DNA of 10,753 bases from Lachnospiraceae bacterium UBA3282 (GCA_002361735.1 DETS01000065.1:506-11258); one strand, 5' to 3'; counted from the first letter of the stretch, positions 1-7,623 are shown. A program made the numbers and translations. The notes: generated from the letters alone by a model not told the origin.

Positions 1-99
1 AACACATATATTATAGTATATTGGATAGAGAATCGCAAGTAAAATGCGAGAATGCCATCTAACGTTCACGGCACAGCTTATTTTGCACGGAAGTGTATT
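1..99. other. Non-coding sequence downstream of the flippase gene
   Basis: This AT-rich stretch lies 3' of the minus-strand flippase gene. I see no supportable coding region. A short inverted repeat, TCGCA (34-38 area) with TGCGA about 7 bases later, could form a 5-bp hairpin, but it has no convincing T-run in the direction of flippase transcription, so I do not call a terminator. Confidence 0.4.
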
Positions 100-1497
100 T
101 TATCGCCGCCGCGCTTTATGTGAAATGTGGAGCGCCGAGGCGGTACACAGCAGCGTCTGCAGCATTTGGCTGGCAAGGATGCCCCACAGGTAGCCTTTGA
201 TCCCATAGACGGGGATGGTGATAAAGACGAACAGCAGACGCAGCAGGAGACTGATCACACTGAAAAGAAAGGTCTGGATCGTTTTCCCCAAACCGTTTAG
301 AATGCTGTTTAGGGTGCTGGCGATGTACATGAAAGGGCAGATAAAGCTGAGTGTGAGGATGAAGCTGCCCGCCGGTTCCGAGTGAAAGAGCAGCCGCCCG
401 GCGAGTCTGCCGCATAATAAAAACATAGCGGTGCAGCCAAAGCCGAGGAGCAGGCAGTAACGGATGGAAGTGAGGATCGCCCGTCGGACAGCTGCATGAT
501 CGCCGGCGGCATCCGCCTCAGAGACGATGGGCAGGAGCAGTACGGAGATAGAGTTTGTGATGGCGGAGGGAAAGAGAATGAGCGGCAGACTCATGCCGGT
601 GAGCACACCATAAACACTCAGGGCATCGGCATTGTTTAGACCGTATGCCATCAGGCGGTTCGGAATGTAGATTGCCTCTACGCTCTGTAAGAGATTCAGC
701 ACCAGGCGGTTGGCGGACAGGGGGACGGCGAGCTGCAAGAGCTGTCCGCAGATGCGGCGGTAAATGCCGACGATTCCTGTGCGCGATTGACTGTTGTGGT
801 CAAAATCGGACGGACGGAAGCCGAAAATGTCGCGTCGGACGGGAAACACCTGGTGTGCGCGGGCTAAGATCGCCACCACGGAAACGATCATGGAGGCGCT
901 TTCACCGATCACAAGCCCCACTACGGCAAAGCTGATGGTAGGTGTAAGGCCGTGCTTTTGACAGACAAAGTAGATCAGATAAACGCTTCCTACCCGGCAG
1001 ACCTGTTCCGCCAACTGAGAAAAGGCGGGAATGGCGGTCTTGCGGATGCCGTAGAAGTAGCCGTTGATGCAGGAATGGACGGTCGCCATGGGGATGGAGA
1101 GGGCGATGATGCGCAGCAGGGGGGCCGTCCGCTCCTCCAATAAAAAGACGCGGGCGATGTAGTCCGCACCCAGGTAGATATAGAGGGTGCAGGCGACGGA
1201 GAGCGCCATTGCCAGAAGGAAACCCGCCCACAGCGTGCGGAAGGAACTTTTATAATCGTGGGTGGCAGTCTCACTTGCCACATATTTCGAGATGGCAGTC
1301 TGGATGCCGGAGACCGTGAGGGAGAAGGAGAGGGCGAGCACGGGTGAGATGAGCTGATAAATACCCATGCCTTCGGCGCCGAATACATTGGAGAGAAAAA
1401 TACGGTAAAAAAAGCCGATAAAGCGGCTGATCAATCCGGTCAAAGTAAGGATGACAGTTCCTGTCACCAGAGGATGAGATAACTTTTTGAACGTCAT
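100..1497 (-). CDS. SpoVB/YkvU-like MOP-superfamily polysaccharide or lipid flippase
   Basis: This encodes a 465-residue polytopic membrane protein of the MATE/MOP flippase superfamily, closest in style to SpoVB and related Firmicute proteins that move lipid-linked saccharides or cell-wall precursors across the membrane. What is seen: a basic start, then a first helix with the family-like stretch LISRFIGFFYRIFLSNVFGA (residues 22-41), about 12-14 hydrophobic segments along the whole length, LLQSVEAIYIPNRL near 269-282, the NGLGKT motif near 401-406, and a basic C-terminal tail KARRR. Length is a little below SpoVB (about 520) and near YkvU. The start at MTFKK is preferred because the longer reading frame (to 1566) would run over the marR start and adds a poorly hydrophobic leader. 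The Shine-Dalgarno (GAGATGG at 1504-1510) is weak. It is divergent from marR, so the regulator may control it. The exact substrate cannot be read from sequence, and a sporulation role is inference. Confidence 0.87.
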   Translation of the reverse strand: MTFKKLSHPLVTGTVILTLTGLISRFIGFFYRIFLSNVFGAEGMGIYQLISPVLALSFSLTVSGIQTAISKYVASETATHDYKSSFRTLWAGFLLAMALSVACTLYIYLGADYIARVFLLEERTAPLLRIIALSIPMATVHSCINGYFYGIRKTAIPAFSQLAEQVCRVGSVYLIYFVCQKHGLTPTISFAVVGLVIGESASMIVSVVAILARAHQVFPVRRDIFGFRPSDFDHNSQSRTGIVGIYRRICGQLLQLAVPLSANRLVLNLLQSVEAIYIPNRLMAYGLNNADALSVYGVLTGMSLPLILFPSAITNSISVLLLPIVSEADAAGDHAAVRRAILTSIRYCLLLGFGCTAMFLLCGRLAGRLLFHSEPAGSFILTLSFICPFMYIASTLNSILNGLGKTIQTFLFSVISLLLRLLFVFITIPVYGIKGYLWGILASQMLQTLLCTASALHISHKARRR

Positions 1498-1556
1498 ATA
1501 ACACCATCTCAGTATGGGATATGCTTTATGTTTATGCCGCAGCAAAGGAGAATAGA
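1498..1556. promoter_or_regulatory. Divergent intergenic region between flippase and marR
   Basis: The 59 bp between two divergent starts must hold at least part of both promoters. No hexamer pair is convincing in either direction. TTGAAC at 1487-1492 is a possible plus-strand -35 but lacks a good -10 at normal spacing. A short interrupted symmetry, CCAT-N6-ATGG (1504-1517), lies over the flippase ribosome site. It is shorter than the usual 16-20 bp MarR operators, so it is only a weak operator candidate. Autoregulation with control of the divergent gene is a common MarR arrangement and is inferred here from layout. Confidence 0.3.
1545..1550 (+). promoter_or_regulatory. Ribosome binding site of marR (sets the start)
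   Basis: AAGGAG ends 6 bases before the ATG at 1557. It decides for this start over the upstream in-frame ATG at 1521, which has no comparable site. Confidence 0.8.
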
Positions 1557-1994
1557 ATGGAAACACAGGCAGGCTTTCTGATCACGCAGATCAAACAGAT
1601 CGGCGGCAGGGTATTTGATAAGATCCTGCAAAGGGAAAATATCAGCGAGTTCAATGGCGCGCAGGGAAAGATCCTTTACGTTCTCTGGCAGCACGACCAT
1701 ATCTCCATCATTGAATTGTCGAGACAGACAGGGCTTGCCAATACGACGCTTACCAGTATGCTGGACAGGATGGAGGCAGCAGGGCTGTTACGCCGCCTGC
1801 CCGATCCGCAGGACAGGCGGAAAAACCTGATCGTATTGACCGAAAAAGCGGCGCGTCTCAAAGACGGTTATGACAAGGTCTCTTTGGAAATGCACGAGGT
1901 TTATTTTAAGGATTTTGACGAGGAGGAGATTCTGGCGTTTGAGGGATATCTGCGCAGGGTATTGGATAATGTAAAAGAAGAACTGCAGCGATAG
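1557..1994 (+). CDS. MarR-family winged-helix transcriptional regulator
   Basis: This is a 145-residue DNA-binding regulator of the MarR family, normally a cytoplasmic dimer that binds palindromic operators and often responds to small phenolic or oxidative ligands. Visible marks are the N-terminal dimerisation helix (1-30), the recognition region LSRQTGLANTTLTSMLDRME (residues 54-73) and the wing with DPQDRRKNLIVLTEKA (83-98), which carries the typical DRR and LT residues. A helical C-terminal dimerisation segment follows (100-145). No cysteine pair or metal site suggests a redox or metal sensor. It sits divergent from the flippase and 42 bp upstream of mnmA, with no clear promoter between, so co-transcription with mnmA is likely. 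Its target and ligand are unknown; the flippase gene is the obvious first candidate. Confidence 0.92.
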   Translation: METQAGFLITQIKQIGGRVFDKILQRENISEFNGAQGKILYVLWQHDHISIIELSRQTGLANTTLTSMLDRMEAAGLLRRLPDPQDRRKNLIVLTEKAARLKDGYDKVSLEMHEVYFKDFDEEEILAFEGYLRRVLDNVKEELQR

Positions 1995-2036
1995 GTCAAG
2001 AGAGGAAGTATTGCTCTAAAAATGGTGGGAGACAGT

Positions 2037-3113
2037 ATGGCACAAAAGGTAGTGGTGGGTATGTCCGGAGGCGTGGATTCCTCCGTTGCAGCGCTTTTAT
2101 TAAAAAAGCAGGGCTATGATGTGGTGGGAGTCACCATGCAGATCTGGCAGGAGGAAAGTTCGGAGACGACGGCAGAACAGGGCGGATGCTGCGGCTTTTC
2201 GGCGGTGGAGGATGCCAGACGGGTAGCCGAGGCGCTGGATATCCCTCATTATGTAATGAATTTCAGGAGAGAGTTTCAAAAGCAGGTCATGGATTATTTC
2301 GTTGCCGAGTATCTGGCAGGCAGGACCCCCAATCCCTGTATCGCCTGCAACCGCTATGTGAAGTGGGAAGCCATGCTGCACAGGAGCCTGGAGATCGGAG
2401 CAGATTATATCGCCACAGGGCATTATGCGAAAATTGCCAGGCTGGAAAACGGCAGATATGCCATTCGCAGTGCAGTGACGGCGAAAAAGGATCAGACCTA
2501 CGCGCTCTACAGCCTGACGCAGGAACAACTCGCCCATACGCTGCTGCCGGTGGGGGCTTACACGAAGGAGGAAATTCGCCGGATGGCGGCGGAGGCGGGG
2601 CTTCCCGTGGCACATAAGCCGGACAGTCAGGAGATCTGCTTCATCCCCGACAACGATTATGCGGCTTTTATCGACCGGGAGGCGGGAAATCGGGTGCCGA
2701 AGCCCGGGAATTTTGTGACGAAGGACGGGGAGGTGCTTGGCAGGCATCTTGGCATCACCCACTACACGGTAGGGCAGCGCAAGGGATTACAGCTTGCCAT
2801 GGGAAGACCCGTGTTTGTCACCGAAATCAGACCGGAAACGGACGAGGTGGTGATCGGCGAGGCGGGGGATGTGTTTGGGGATACCTTATACTGTGACCAA
2901 ATCAACTATATGGGAATGGCGGATTTAACGGAGCCGAGAGAGGTGACGGCTAAGATCCGTTACAACCACGCGGGGGAAGCCTGCGTGATTGAAAAAGCGG
3001 GAGAGGGCAGGATTTTAGTGAAATTCAAACAGCCCGTGCGGGCAATCACGCCGGGACAGGCTGTGGTATTTTACGAGGATGATTATGTGCTGGGCGGCGG
3101 CACTATTATGTAA
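2037..3113 (+). CDS. mnmA: tRNA-specific 2-thiouridylase MnmA
   Basis: MnmA makes the 2-thiouridine at wobble position U34 of Lys, Glu and Gln tRNAs. It adenylates the base with ATP and receives sulfur from a cysteine desulfurase route. The 358-residue protein has the expected length. Visible marks: the PP-loop SGGVDSS (10-16), the EQGGCCGFSAVEDA region (47-60), the catalytic cysteine in NPCIACNRYVKW (Cys101), the ATGHY motif (126-130), the second active-site cysteine in SQEICFIPDNDY (Cys201), and YTVGQRKG (243-250), followed by the C-terminal beta-barrel ending VLGGG. The start MAQKVVV is chosen because family proteins begin just before the PP-loop and GGGAG (2027-2031) precedes it; an in-frame ATG at 2022 would add only five residues. 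The gene follows marR rather than the desulfurase genes often found with it. It converges on the diguanylate cyclase gene, with 14 bp between the stops. Confidence 0.97.
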   Translation: MAQKVVVGMSGGVDSSVAALLLKKQGYDVVGVTMQIWQEESSETTAEQGGCCGFSAVEDARRVAEALDIPHYVMNFRREFQKQVMDYFVAEYLAGRTPNPCIACNRYVKWEAMLHRSLEIGADYIATGHYAKIARLENGRYAIRSAVTAKKDQTYALYSLTQEQLAHTLLPVGAYTKEEIRRMAAEAGLPVAHKPDSQEICFIPDNDYAAFIDREAGNRVPKPGNFVTKDGEVLGRHLGITHYTVGQRKGLQLAMGRPVFVTEIRPETDEVVIGEAGDVFGDTLYCDQINYMGMADLTEPREVTAKIRYNHAGEACVIEKAGEGRILVKFKQPVRAITPGQAVVFYEDDYVLGGGTIM

Positions 3114-3190
3114 ACCTATGCGGCAGCCTAAATCATGGCAGGAGATTGCGAAACATTTCCTCTGTCAAGTGTGCCGCCGCTTTCCTTTTT
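3094..3190 (+). terminator. Possible long-loop terminator at the mnmA 3' end
   Basis: GCGGCGGCAC (3094-3103) and GTGCCGCCGC (3171-3180) are a perfect 10-bp inverted repeat, 67 bases apart, followed directly by TTTCCTTTTT (3181-3190). In the plus direction this could act as an intrinsic terminator for mnmA with an unusually large loop. The arms lie inside the 3' ends of two convergent genes and encode Gly-Gly-Thr in both, so chance is a real alternative. No other terminator for either gene is visible in the 14-bp gap. Confidence 0.3.
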
Positions 3191-4882
3191 CATCTTCTGT
3201 TTGTTCTCATACATATTGTCATCCGCGATCTGATAGATTTTTTCAATGTTATATTCCTTAGGGCTGCAGGAGGTGTAGCCGAAGGCGATGGACAGGTGCA
3301 GGTCGGGGATTTCCTCGTTCTTTTTTTGAATGTTGTTTTGAAACTCTCCTATCATGGCAGAGATTTTCTCAAAATCATCGGTTTCTACGATGGCGATAAA
3401 CTCATCGCCGCCCATCCGCGCGACAATGCCGTGCGGTTCAAAGGCATCGACGATCACGGCTGCGGCGCTTTTGATCAGGATGTCACCCTGCGCGTGTCCC
3501 AACGTGTCGTTGGTGGTTTTCAGGTTGTTTAAGTCAAAGCAGAAGACCGTATAGTCGGGATTCTCCATCTCTTTGATGCGTGCCATATATTCCATGCAGT
3601 AACGGCGGTTATGGATCTGCGTCAGCTCATCCGTGTAGGCGCTTTTGATCAGAAAATTCCGCTCCGTTTCCTGCATCATCTTCCGGGTCAGATCCATGTA
3701 GAAGGAGACAAGGAGGATCGCGATAAAGAAAACTAAGCCGACGCAGGCGATTCCTTTTGTGGAGGAGATGGAGATGCCCAGGTATCGGTTAAAGGAGTAA
3801 AAGACCAGATCATAACCCACACAGCCCGAGAGCACCAGCATACCGATCAGAAACAGCCTGTGAACGAGCCGGCGGCTGATTCGCAGATTCCAAAATTCCA
3901 CGATGATCGCAAAAATCAGATGACAGAGAATCAATATCTGCATATATTTGAGTGTTGCTGCACAGTGCACCAGATCCACCGTGTGCAGTCCCAGAAAAAG
4001 GGCGGTTGCCAAAATCTGTACCACGAGCAGTCCGCGGTAAATCCTGTTCATAAAAGGGCGGTTTAGAGCCTGCACATCCTCGCGCAGATAGAAGATGAGC
4101 GGGACGGGGGCAAGATACAGGGTCAGATATTCTAACAGGCAGATTGTATAAAGCGGCATGGAGAAGATCAGCAGCACATTATAGTAACACAGCGTCCACA
4201 GCCCGATGCAGACGGAAAACAGGGAGATACATAAAATACGTGAGAATTTTCCGGAAAACAGCATCGCAAAGACTGTAATGCAGCAGGTTACGAGACCGAA
4301 GATCGTCAGAAAACCGCCGATGAACAGAGGAACTCTGTTTTCCGTCAGAATCGCGCGGTAAAAGTTTTTCCATTCATAAATGCGGATGGGGTCAAAGTGG
4401 GAGAAAGCCTTGTCTTCCGCTACGGTAAGTTGAAGCGTCAGCACTTTGGACGCATATTGTTCGGGCAGATCGACAGGCAGATAGCCGCTGCCGACGGTTT
4501 TGTGCATGTCGATCCGATCCCAGCCGTATTCATGGATCGGTTCCGCATCCAGCGATACCGTGACGGCAGCCTGCTTGATCGGAATGACAAGGGCATGACC
4601 GGTGCAGTCCGTATCGTCCGGGAAAGTCCTTTCCATGGTGATGGTGTCGCCTTTGTTTACCGGAGGGAAACGAAAGTCATCCAGAGAGACGTTATGCCGG
4701 ATGCGGTCATTGATGGTGATATCCCAGGCATCGTTCAGCGTGACATACTTTGAGATGGCGGAGTAGTCGCTGGAAAATAAATGATCGATGAACAGTGTGG
4801 TAAAGCAGATACTAAGCAGTGCATAGATGATAAACAGTGCTTTCAGGACGATTTGGCGGGACGGTTTTTTTATTCTTTTCAT
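3128..4882 (-). CDS. Seven-transmembrane receptor-type diguanylate cyclase (7TM-GGDEF)
   Basis: This 584-residue membrane protein is predicted to make the second messenger c-di-GMP from two GTP. Domains in order: an N-terminal TM helix (about 12-34); an extracytoplasmic mostly beta domain (about 36-180) in the position of the ligand-binding part of 7TMR-DISM receptors; seven hydrophobic helices (about 186-210, 214-240, 243-266, 284-305, 312-332, 342-362, 377-397); then a cytoplasmic GGDEF domain (about 410-565). The cyclase domain has DELTQIHNRR (418-427), the metal and substrate region FDLNNLKTTNDTLGHAQGD (449-467) and an intact GGDEF (491-495), so it should be active. The inhibitory RxxD site, expected five residues before GGDEF, reads EPHG (482-485), so product feedback at that site should be absent. 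GAGGGG (4891-4896) precedes the start. It lies 41 bp downstream of the PHP phosphatase gene on the same strand with no terminator visible, so they probably share a transcript. The ligand is unknown. Confidence 0.92.
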   Translation of the reverse strand: MKRIKKPSRQIVLKALFIIYALLSICFTTLFIDHLFSSDYSAISKYVTLNDAWDITINDRIRHNVSLDDFRFPPVNKGDTITMERTFPDDTDCTGHALVIPIKQAAVTVSLDAEPIHEYGWDRIDMHKTVGSGYLPVDLPEQYASKVLTLQLTVAEDKAFSHFDPIRIYEWKNFYRAILTENRVPLFIGGFLTIFGLVTCCITVFAMLFSGKFSRILCISLFSVCIGLWTLCYYNVLLIFSMPLYTICLLEYLTLYLAPVPLIFYLREDVQALNRPFMNRIYRGLLVVQILATALFLGLHTVDLVHCAATLKYMQILILCHLIFAIIVEFWNLRISRRLVHRLFLIGMLVLSGCVGYDLVFYSFNRYLGISISSTKGIACVGLVFFIAILLVSFYMDLTRKMMQETERNFLIKSAYTDELTQIHNRRYCMEYMARIKEMENPDYTVFCFDLNNLKTTNDTLGHAQGDILIKSAAAVIVDAFEPHGIVARMGGDEFIAIVETDDFEKISAMIGEFQNNIQKKNEEIPDLHLSIAFGYTSCSPKEYNIEKIYQIADDNMYENKQKMKKESGGTLDRGNVSQSPAMI

Positions 4883-4923
4883 TTTGATATCCCCTCTGGC
4901 AGAATCTTTTCCGAATGGTTGCC

Positions 4924-5742
4924 CTATAGCTTATGGAAGGAAGGGCTTCTTTTTTCAAAGGTGGTATAATAGCGGAAACCACAGTCTTTGAGGATTTCGG
5001 CAGCCTTGTCAAAGGCATGGGCAATGACAGCGGGCTCGTGGGCGTCGCTCCCTGTCGTGATGATCTCGCCGCCAAGCTCCCGGTATCGTTTCAGAATACC
5101 GATGCAGGGGTTGGGTTCCCGCATTCCTTTTGCCAGAGCGCCGGTATTGATCTCGATGCCTTTTTCCATGTCGATCAGTTTTTTTATGATTTCCTCAAAG
5201 ATGTCCCGATAGCGTTCGTAAGAGTATCCCTGATCTTTTGTGGGACCATAGCGCACCACATAATCCAAATGCCCATAGACGTCAAAATTGCTGTAACCCT
5301 TCAAATTTTCCAAAATAGATTCAAAATATTCCTGATATGCCGCTTCCTGCATCCGTCCTTCATAAAAGGCGGGATAATAGGGGTCTTTCCCGTGGCAAAG
5401 ATGGGAGGAGCCGATGATGAAGTCGTAGTCGTGTTCTTTGGCAAAGGCGGCGTTTCTTTTTGAAAGATGAGGCTGTAAGCCGAGTTCTACGCCGAAAAAC
5501 AAGGAAATTTTGTCTGCATATTTCTCACGGAGTTTGAGAAAGTCATAGAGGTAGGAATCTGCATTTACCTCCCATTTTCCCGGCACATCCCGTTCGGTCA
5601 CGGGATAGTCAAAGTCGTTGTGTTCCGTAAAGCACATCCTCGTAAGCCCCAGTTCGATTCCCTTAAGAATCATCTCCTCCATGGGCGTGTCGGAATCCCC
5701 TGAAAATGAGGTATGTAGATGGAAATCCGCTGTGATCGGCAT
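4924..5742 (-). CDS. PHP-family histidinol-phosphatase (HisJ/HisK type)
   Basis: This 272-residue cytoplasmic metal phosphoesterase is most like the HisJ/HisK family, which hydrolyses L-histidinol phosphate in histidine synthesis. All expected PHP metal-site residues are visible: HLH (His8, His10), TEHND (Glu40, His41), GVELG (Glu86), SSHLCHGKDPYY (His114), GHLDYV (His158) and GSDAHE (Asp233, His235). Length matches B. subtilis HisJ (about 268). The start at MPITADF is chosen because the HxH strand must be close to the N terminus and AAAGGAG lies 6 bases upstream; an ATG seven codons earlier would place this ribosome site inside the gene. No other his genes are in the window. It is the first gene of a probable two-gene unit with the diguanylate cyclase, from a promoter at 5794-5822. 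Some family members act on other phosphates, so the exact substrate is likely but not certain. I leave the symbol blank because hisJ and hisK are both in use. Confidence 0.88.
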   Translation of the reverse strand: MPITADFHLHTSFSGDSDTPMEEMILKGIELGLTRMCFTEHNDFDYPVTERDVPGKWEVNADSYLYDFLKLREKYADKISLFFGVELGLQPHLSKRNAAFAKEHDYDFIIGSSHLCHGKDPYYPAFYEGRMQEAAYQEYFESILENLKGYSNFDVYGHLDYVVRYGPTKDQGYSYERYRDIFEEIIKKLIDMEKGIEINTGALAKGMREPNPCIGILKRYRELGGEIITTGSDAHEPAVIAHAFDKAAEILKDCGFRYYTTFEKRSPSFHKL

Positions 5743-5748
5743 GAGAAA

Positions 5749-5755
5749 CTCCTTT
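5749..5755 (-). promoter_or_regulatory. Ribosome binding site of the PHP phosphatase (sets the start)
   Basis: Read on the minus strand, AAAGGAG lies 6 bases before the ATG at 5742, which fixes the start and excludes the longer frame from 5763. Confidence 0.8.
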
Positions 5756-5793
5756 CCGCGCAAATGGGAGCGCTCTTGTTCTCTCTATTGTAA

Positions 5794-5822
5794 AGTATAG
5801 ATGAAGTGAGGGGAAAACACAA
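5794..5822 (-). promoter_or_regulatory. Sigma-A-type promoter for the phosphatase-cyclase unit
   Basis: On the minus strand, TTGTGT (5822-5817) and TATACT (5799-5794) are separated by exactly 17 bases. Transcription would begin near 5787, giving a leader of about 44 bases. The leader contains the 8-bp palindrome GAGCGCTC (5768-5775), of unknown meaning. Confidence 0.6.
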
Positions 5823-5830
5823 TTATTTTT

Positions 5831-5842
5831 CAGGATATCCTG
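5831..5842. repeat. Perfect 12-bp palindrome between divergent promoters
   Basis: CAGGATATCCTG is perfectly symmetric and lies between the two divergent promoters, 8 bp from the -35 of the phosphatase promoter and 36 bp from that of hscC. Two related TCCT elements follow: TCCTGC at 5838 (inside the palindrome) and at 5852, and AGGGGTGTCCT at 5860-5870. The spacing of about 14-15 bases between TCCT copies suggests a possible binding region. It does not resemble CIRCE or a CtsR site. Confidence 0.4.
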
Positions 5843-5878
5843 CGCATTTTTTCCTGCTAAGGGGTGTCCTATTTACTT

Positions 5879-5907
5879 TTGACGGCGATTTCATGTCGGT
5901 GTATAAT
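5879..5907 (+). promoter_or_regulatory. Sigma-A promoter of the hscC unit
   Basis: TTGACG (5879-5884), a 17-base spacer and the consensus TATAAT (5902-5907) form a near-ideal housekeeping promoter. The start would be near 5914, leaving a leader of about 30 bases that ends with GGGAGG (5932-5937) before the ATG at 5944. No CIRCE (TTAGCACTC-N9-GAGTGCTAA) or CtsR heptad repeat is present, so classical HrcA or CtsR heat-shock control is not supported. Confidence 0.85.
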
Positions 5908-5943
5908 GGACGCAGAAAAAAGAAGAAAAGCGGGAGGCTTACT

Positions 5944-7623
5944 ATGGCGATCATCGGAATCGATCTGGGGACAACGAACAGTCTGGTCTGCGTCTGTCAG
6001 GAGGGGAAGGCGGTTTTGATTCCCAATGCGTTAGGGGAAACATTGACGCCAAGCGCCGTCAGCGTGGATGAAAGCGGGGAGATTTGCGTGGGCGCCGTGG
6101 CAAAAGAACGGCTGATTTCCCATCCGCAGGCGTCAGCCGCCTCCTTCAAACGTTATATGGGGACGAATAAGGTGTTTACGCTGGCGGGAAAGGACTTTAC
6201 GCCGCAGGAGCTTTCCTCCTTTGTTCTGCGCCAGTTAAAGGAGGATGCGGAACGGTTTTTGGGAGAAGATGTGACGGAGGCGGTAATCAGTGTTCCTGCC
6301 TACTTTAATGACAACCAGAGATATGCCACCAAGGAGGCGGGGAAACTGGCAGGCATCCATGTGGAACGTCTGGTCAATGAACCTTCCGCTGCCGCTCTCA
6401 TGGCAAGCCGCATCAGCGGGGAGGAGGAAGGCACTTATCTCGTCTTTGACTTTGGCGGCGGGACGCTTGACGTGTCCGTGGTGGACTATTTTGACAATGT
6501 GATAGAGATCGTTGCCGTGAGCGGCGATAACCGGCTCGGCGGCGACGACTTTGACGAGGTGATCGCGCGCAGCTTCTGCGCCCATCACCATATGGACTAT
6601 GACAGTCTGGACAGACAGAAGAAAGCGTCACTTCTGAGACTATCCGAGAAATGCAAAAAGGAGCTGACCGGCCAGGACGAGACAGAGATCGTATGGGAGG
6701 CGGAGGATAAACGGATGCCCATGAACAACCTTTTGCTGGCAGGGCTCGGGCAGAATCTGTTTGACCGAATAAGTCAAGTAATCAATACAGCGCTCAGAGA
6801 CAGCGCCAGATCGCTTGATGAGGTTGACGAGATCGTTTTAGTGGGCGGATCTTCCAAAATGCCTGTGATTTCCCTCTATCTGCAGACGCAGTTAAAACGA
6901 AAGCCGAGCATGGTCGCCTCCCCGGACGAAGTGGTCGCCATGGGGGTGGGTATCTATGCGGGAATCAAAGAGCGCAAGCAGGATATCAGAGATCTGGTGC
7001 TGACGGATATCTGTCCCTTTACGCTGGGAATCAATGTGGTAAATTATGTGGATGAGGACAAGCCGGTCATGTCTGCCGTGATTGAGCGCAACAGCACGCT
7101 TCCCTGTTCCAAGACAGCCTGGTATTCCAATGCTTATGACTATCAGAAAAAAATAACGGTAGGTATTTATCAGGGAGAAGCCTTTTATTGCAATGACAAT
7201 CTGAAGCTGGGCGAGATCAACATGAAAATCCGACCGGTAAAAGAAGGGGATACCCGGCTGAAGGTTTGCTTTACCTACGACATCAACGGAATTTTGGAGG
7301 TGGAGGTCACGGATTGTACGGAGCCGGAATCAGAGCAGACAAAACGAAAAGTATTGGTCAGTGAAAATCTACGGCTTTCGGAGGAGGAGCTGGAGCGCAG
7401 GCTGGAGGTTTTGCGAACCTATAAGCTGATGCCGCGCGGCGGTATCCGGGCGAAAATGGTGATGGCAAGAGGGGAGCGTCTGTATGCCCAGACGCTGGGT
7501 GCGAGACGTCAGGAGATTGCTATGGTACTGGGGCAGATTCAACAGGCAATAGCAGACGGGAATGATAAGCAGCTGAACGAGTGCCTGCGGATGGCGGAGG
7601 AGATTTTCGACCGCCTCGAATAA
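5944..7623 (+). CDS. hscC: HscC-type Hsp70 chaperone
   Basis: This is a 559-residue ATP-driven chaperone of the Hsp70 family, about 50-80 residues shorter than DnaK and equal in length to E. coli HscC (556). The ATPase domain (1-350) shows GIDLGTTNS (5-13), ISVPAYFNDNQR (115-126), the NEPSAAAL segment (145-152), FDFGGGTLDVSV (168-179), GDNRLGGDDFD (194-204) and LVGGSSKMP (299-307). The linker is LVLTDICPFTLG (351-362), where DnaK has DVTPLSLG; TDICP is what I recall of HscC. The substrate domain includes IERNSTLP (380-387), YQGE (409-412) and FTYDINGILEVEV (443-455), and the helical lid (about 479-559) is short and lacks DnaK's disordered tail. The start at MAIIGID is set by the promoter at 5879-5907 and GGGAGG; a longer frame begins upstream of that promoter. 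E. coli HscC works with J proteins encoded nearby (DjlB/DjlC) rather than general DnaJ. The same logic appears here, with a J-like gene two genes downstream. Clients are unknown. Confidence 0.93.
   Translation: MAIIGIDLGTTNSLVCVCQEGKAVLIPNALGETLTPSAVSVDESGEICVGAVAKERLISHPQASAASFKRYMGTNKVFTLAGKDFTPQELSSFVLRQLKEDAERFLGEDVTEAVISVPAYFNDNQRYATKEAGKLAGIHVERLVNEPSAAALMASRISGEEEGTYLVFDFGGGTLDVSVVDYFDNVIEIVAVSGDNRLGGDDFDEVIARSFCAHHHMDYDSLDRQKKASLLRLSEKCKKELTGQDETEIVWEAEDKRMPMNNLLLAGLGQNLFDRISQVINTALRDSARSLDEVDEIVLVGGSSKMPVISLYLQTQLKRKPSMVASPDEVVAMGVGIYAGIKERKQDIRDLVLTDICPFTLGINVVNYVDEDKPVMSAVIERNSTLPCSKTAWYSNAYDYQKKITVGIYQGEAFYCNDNLKLGEINMKIRPVKEGDTRLKVCFTYDINGILEVEVTDCTEPESEQTKRKVLVSENLRLSEEELERRLEVLRTYKLMPRGGIRAKMVMARGERLYAQTLGARRQEIAMVLGQIQQAIADGNDKQLNECLRMAEEIFDRLE

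Noticed and set aside
2100..2762. Antisense open frame (220 codons) inside mnmA
   Set aside because: mnmA on the other strand has all catalytic motifs; the antisense product shows no recognisable domain.
3160..3190. CRISPR, transposon or phage signals
   Set aside because: No transposase, integrase, cas-like protein or regularly spaced repeat was found anywhere in the window.
5806..5943. N-terminal extension of the Hsp70 by 46 residues
   Set aside because: The extension would cover the consensus promoter at 5879-5907; Hsp70 proteins start close to the IGIDLGTTNS motif, and GGGAGG precedes the ATG at 5944.
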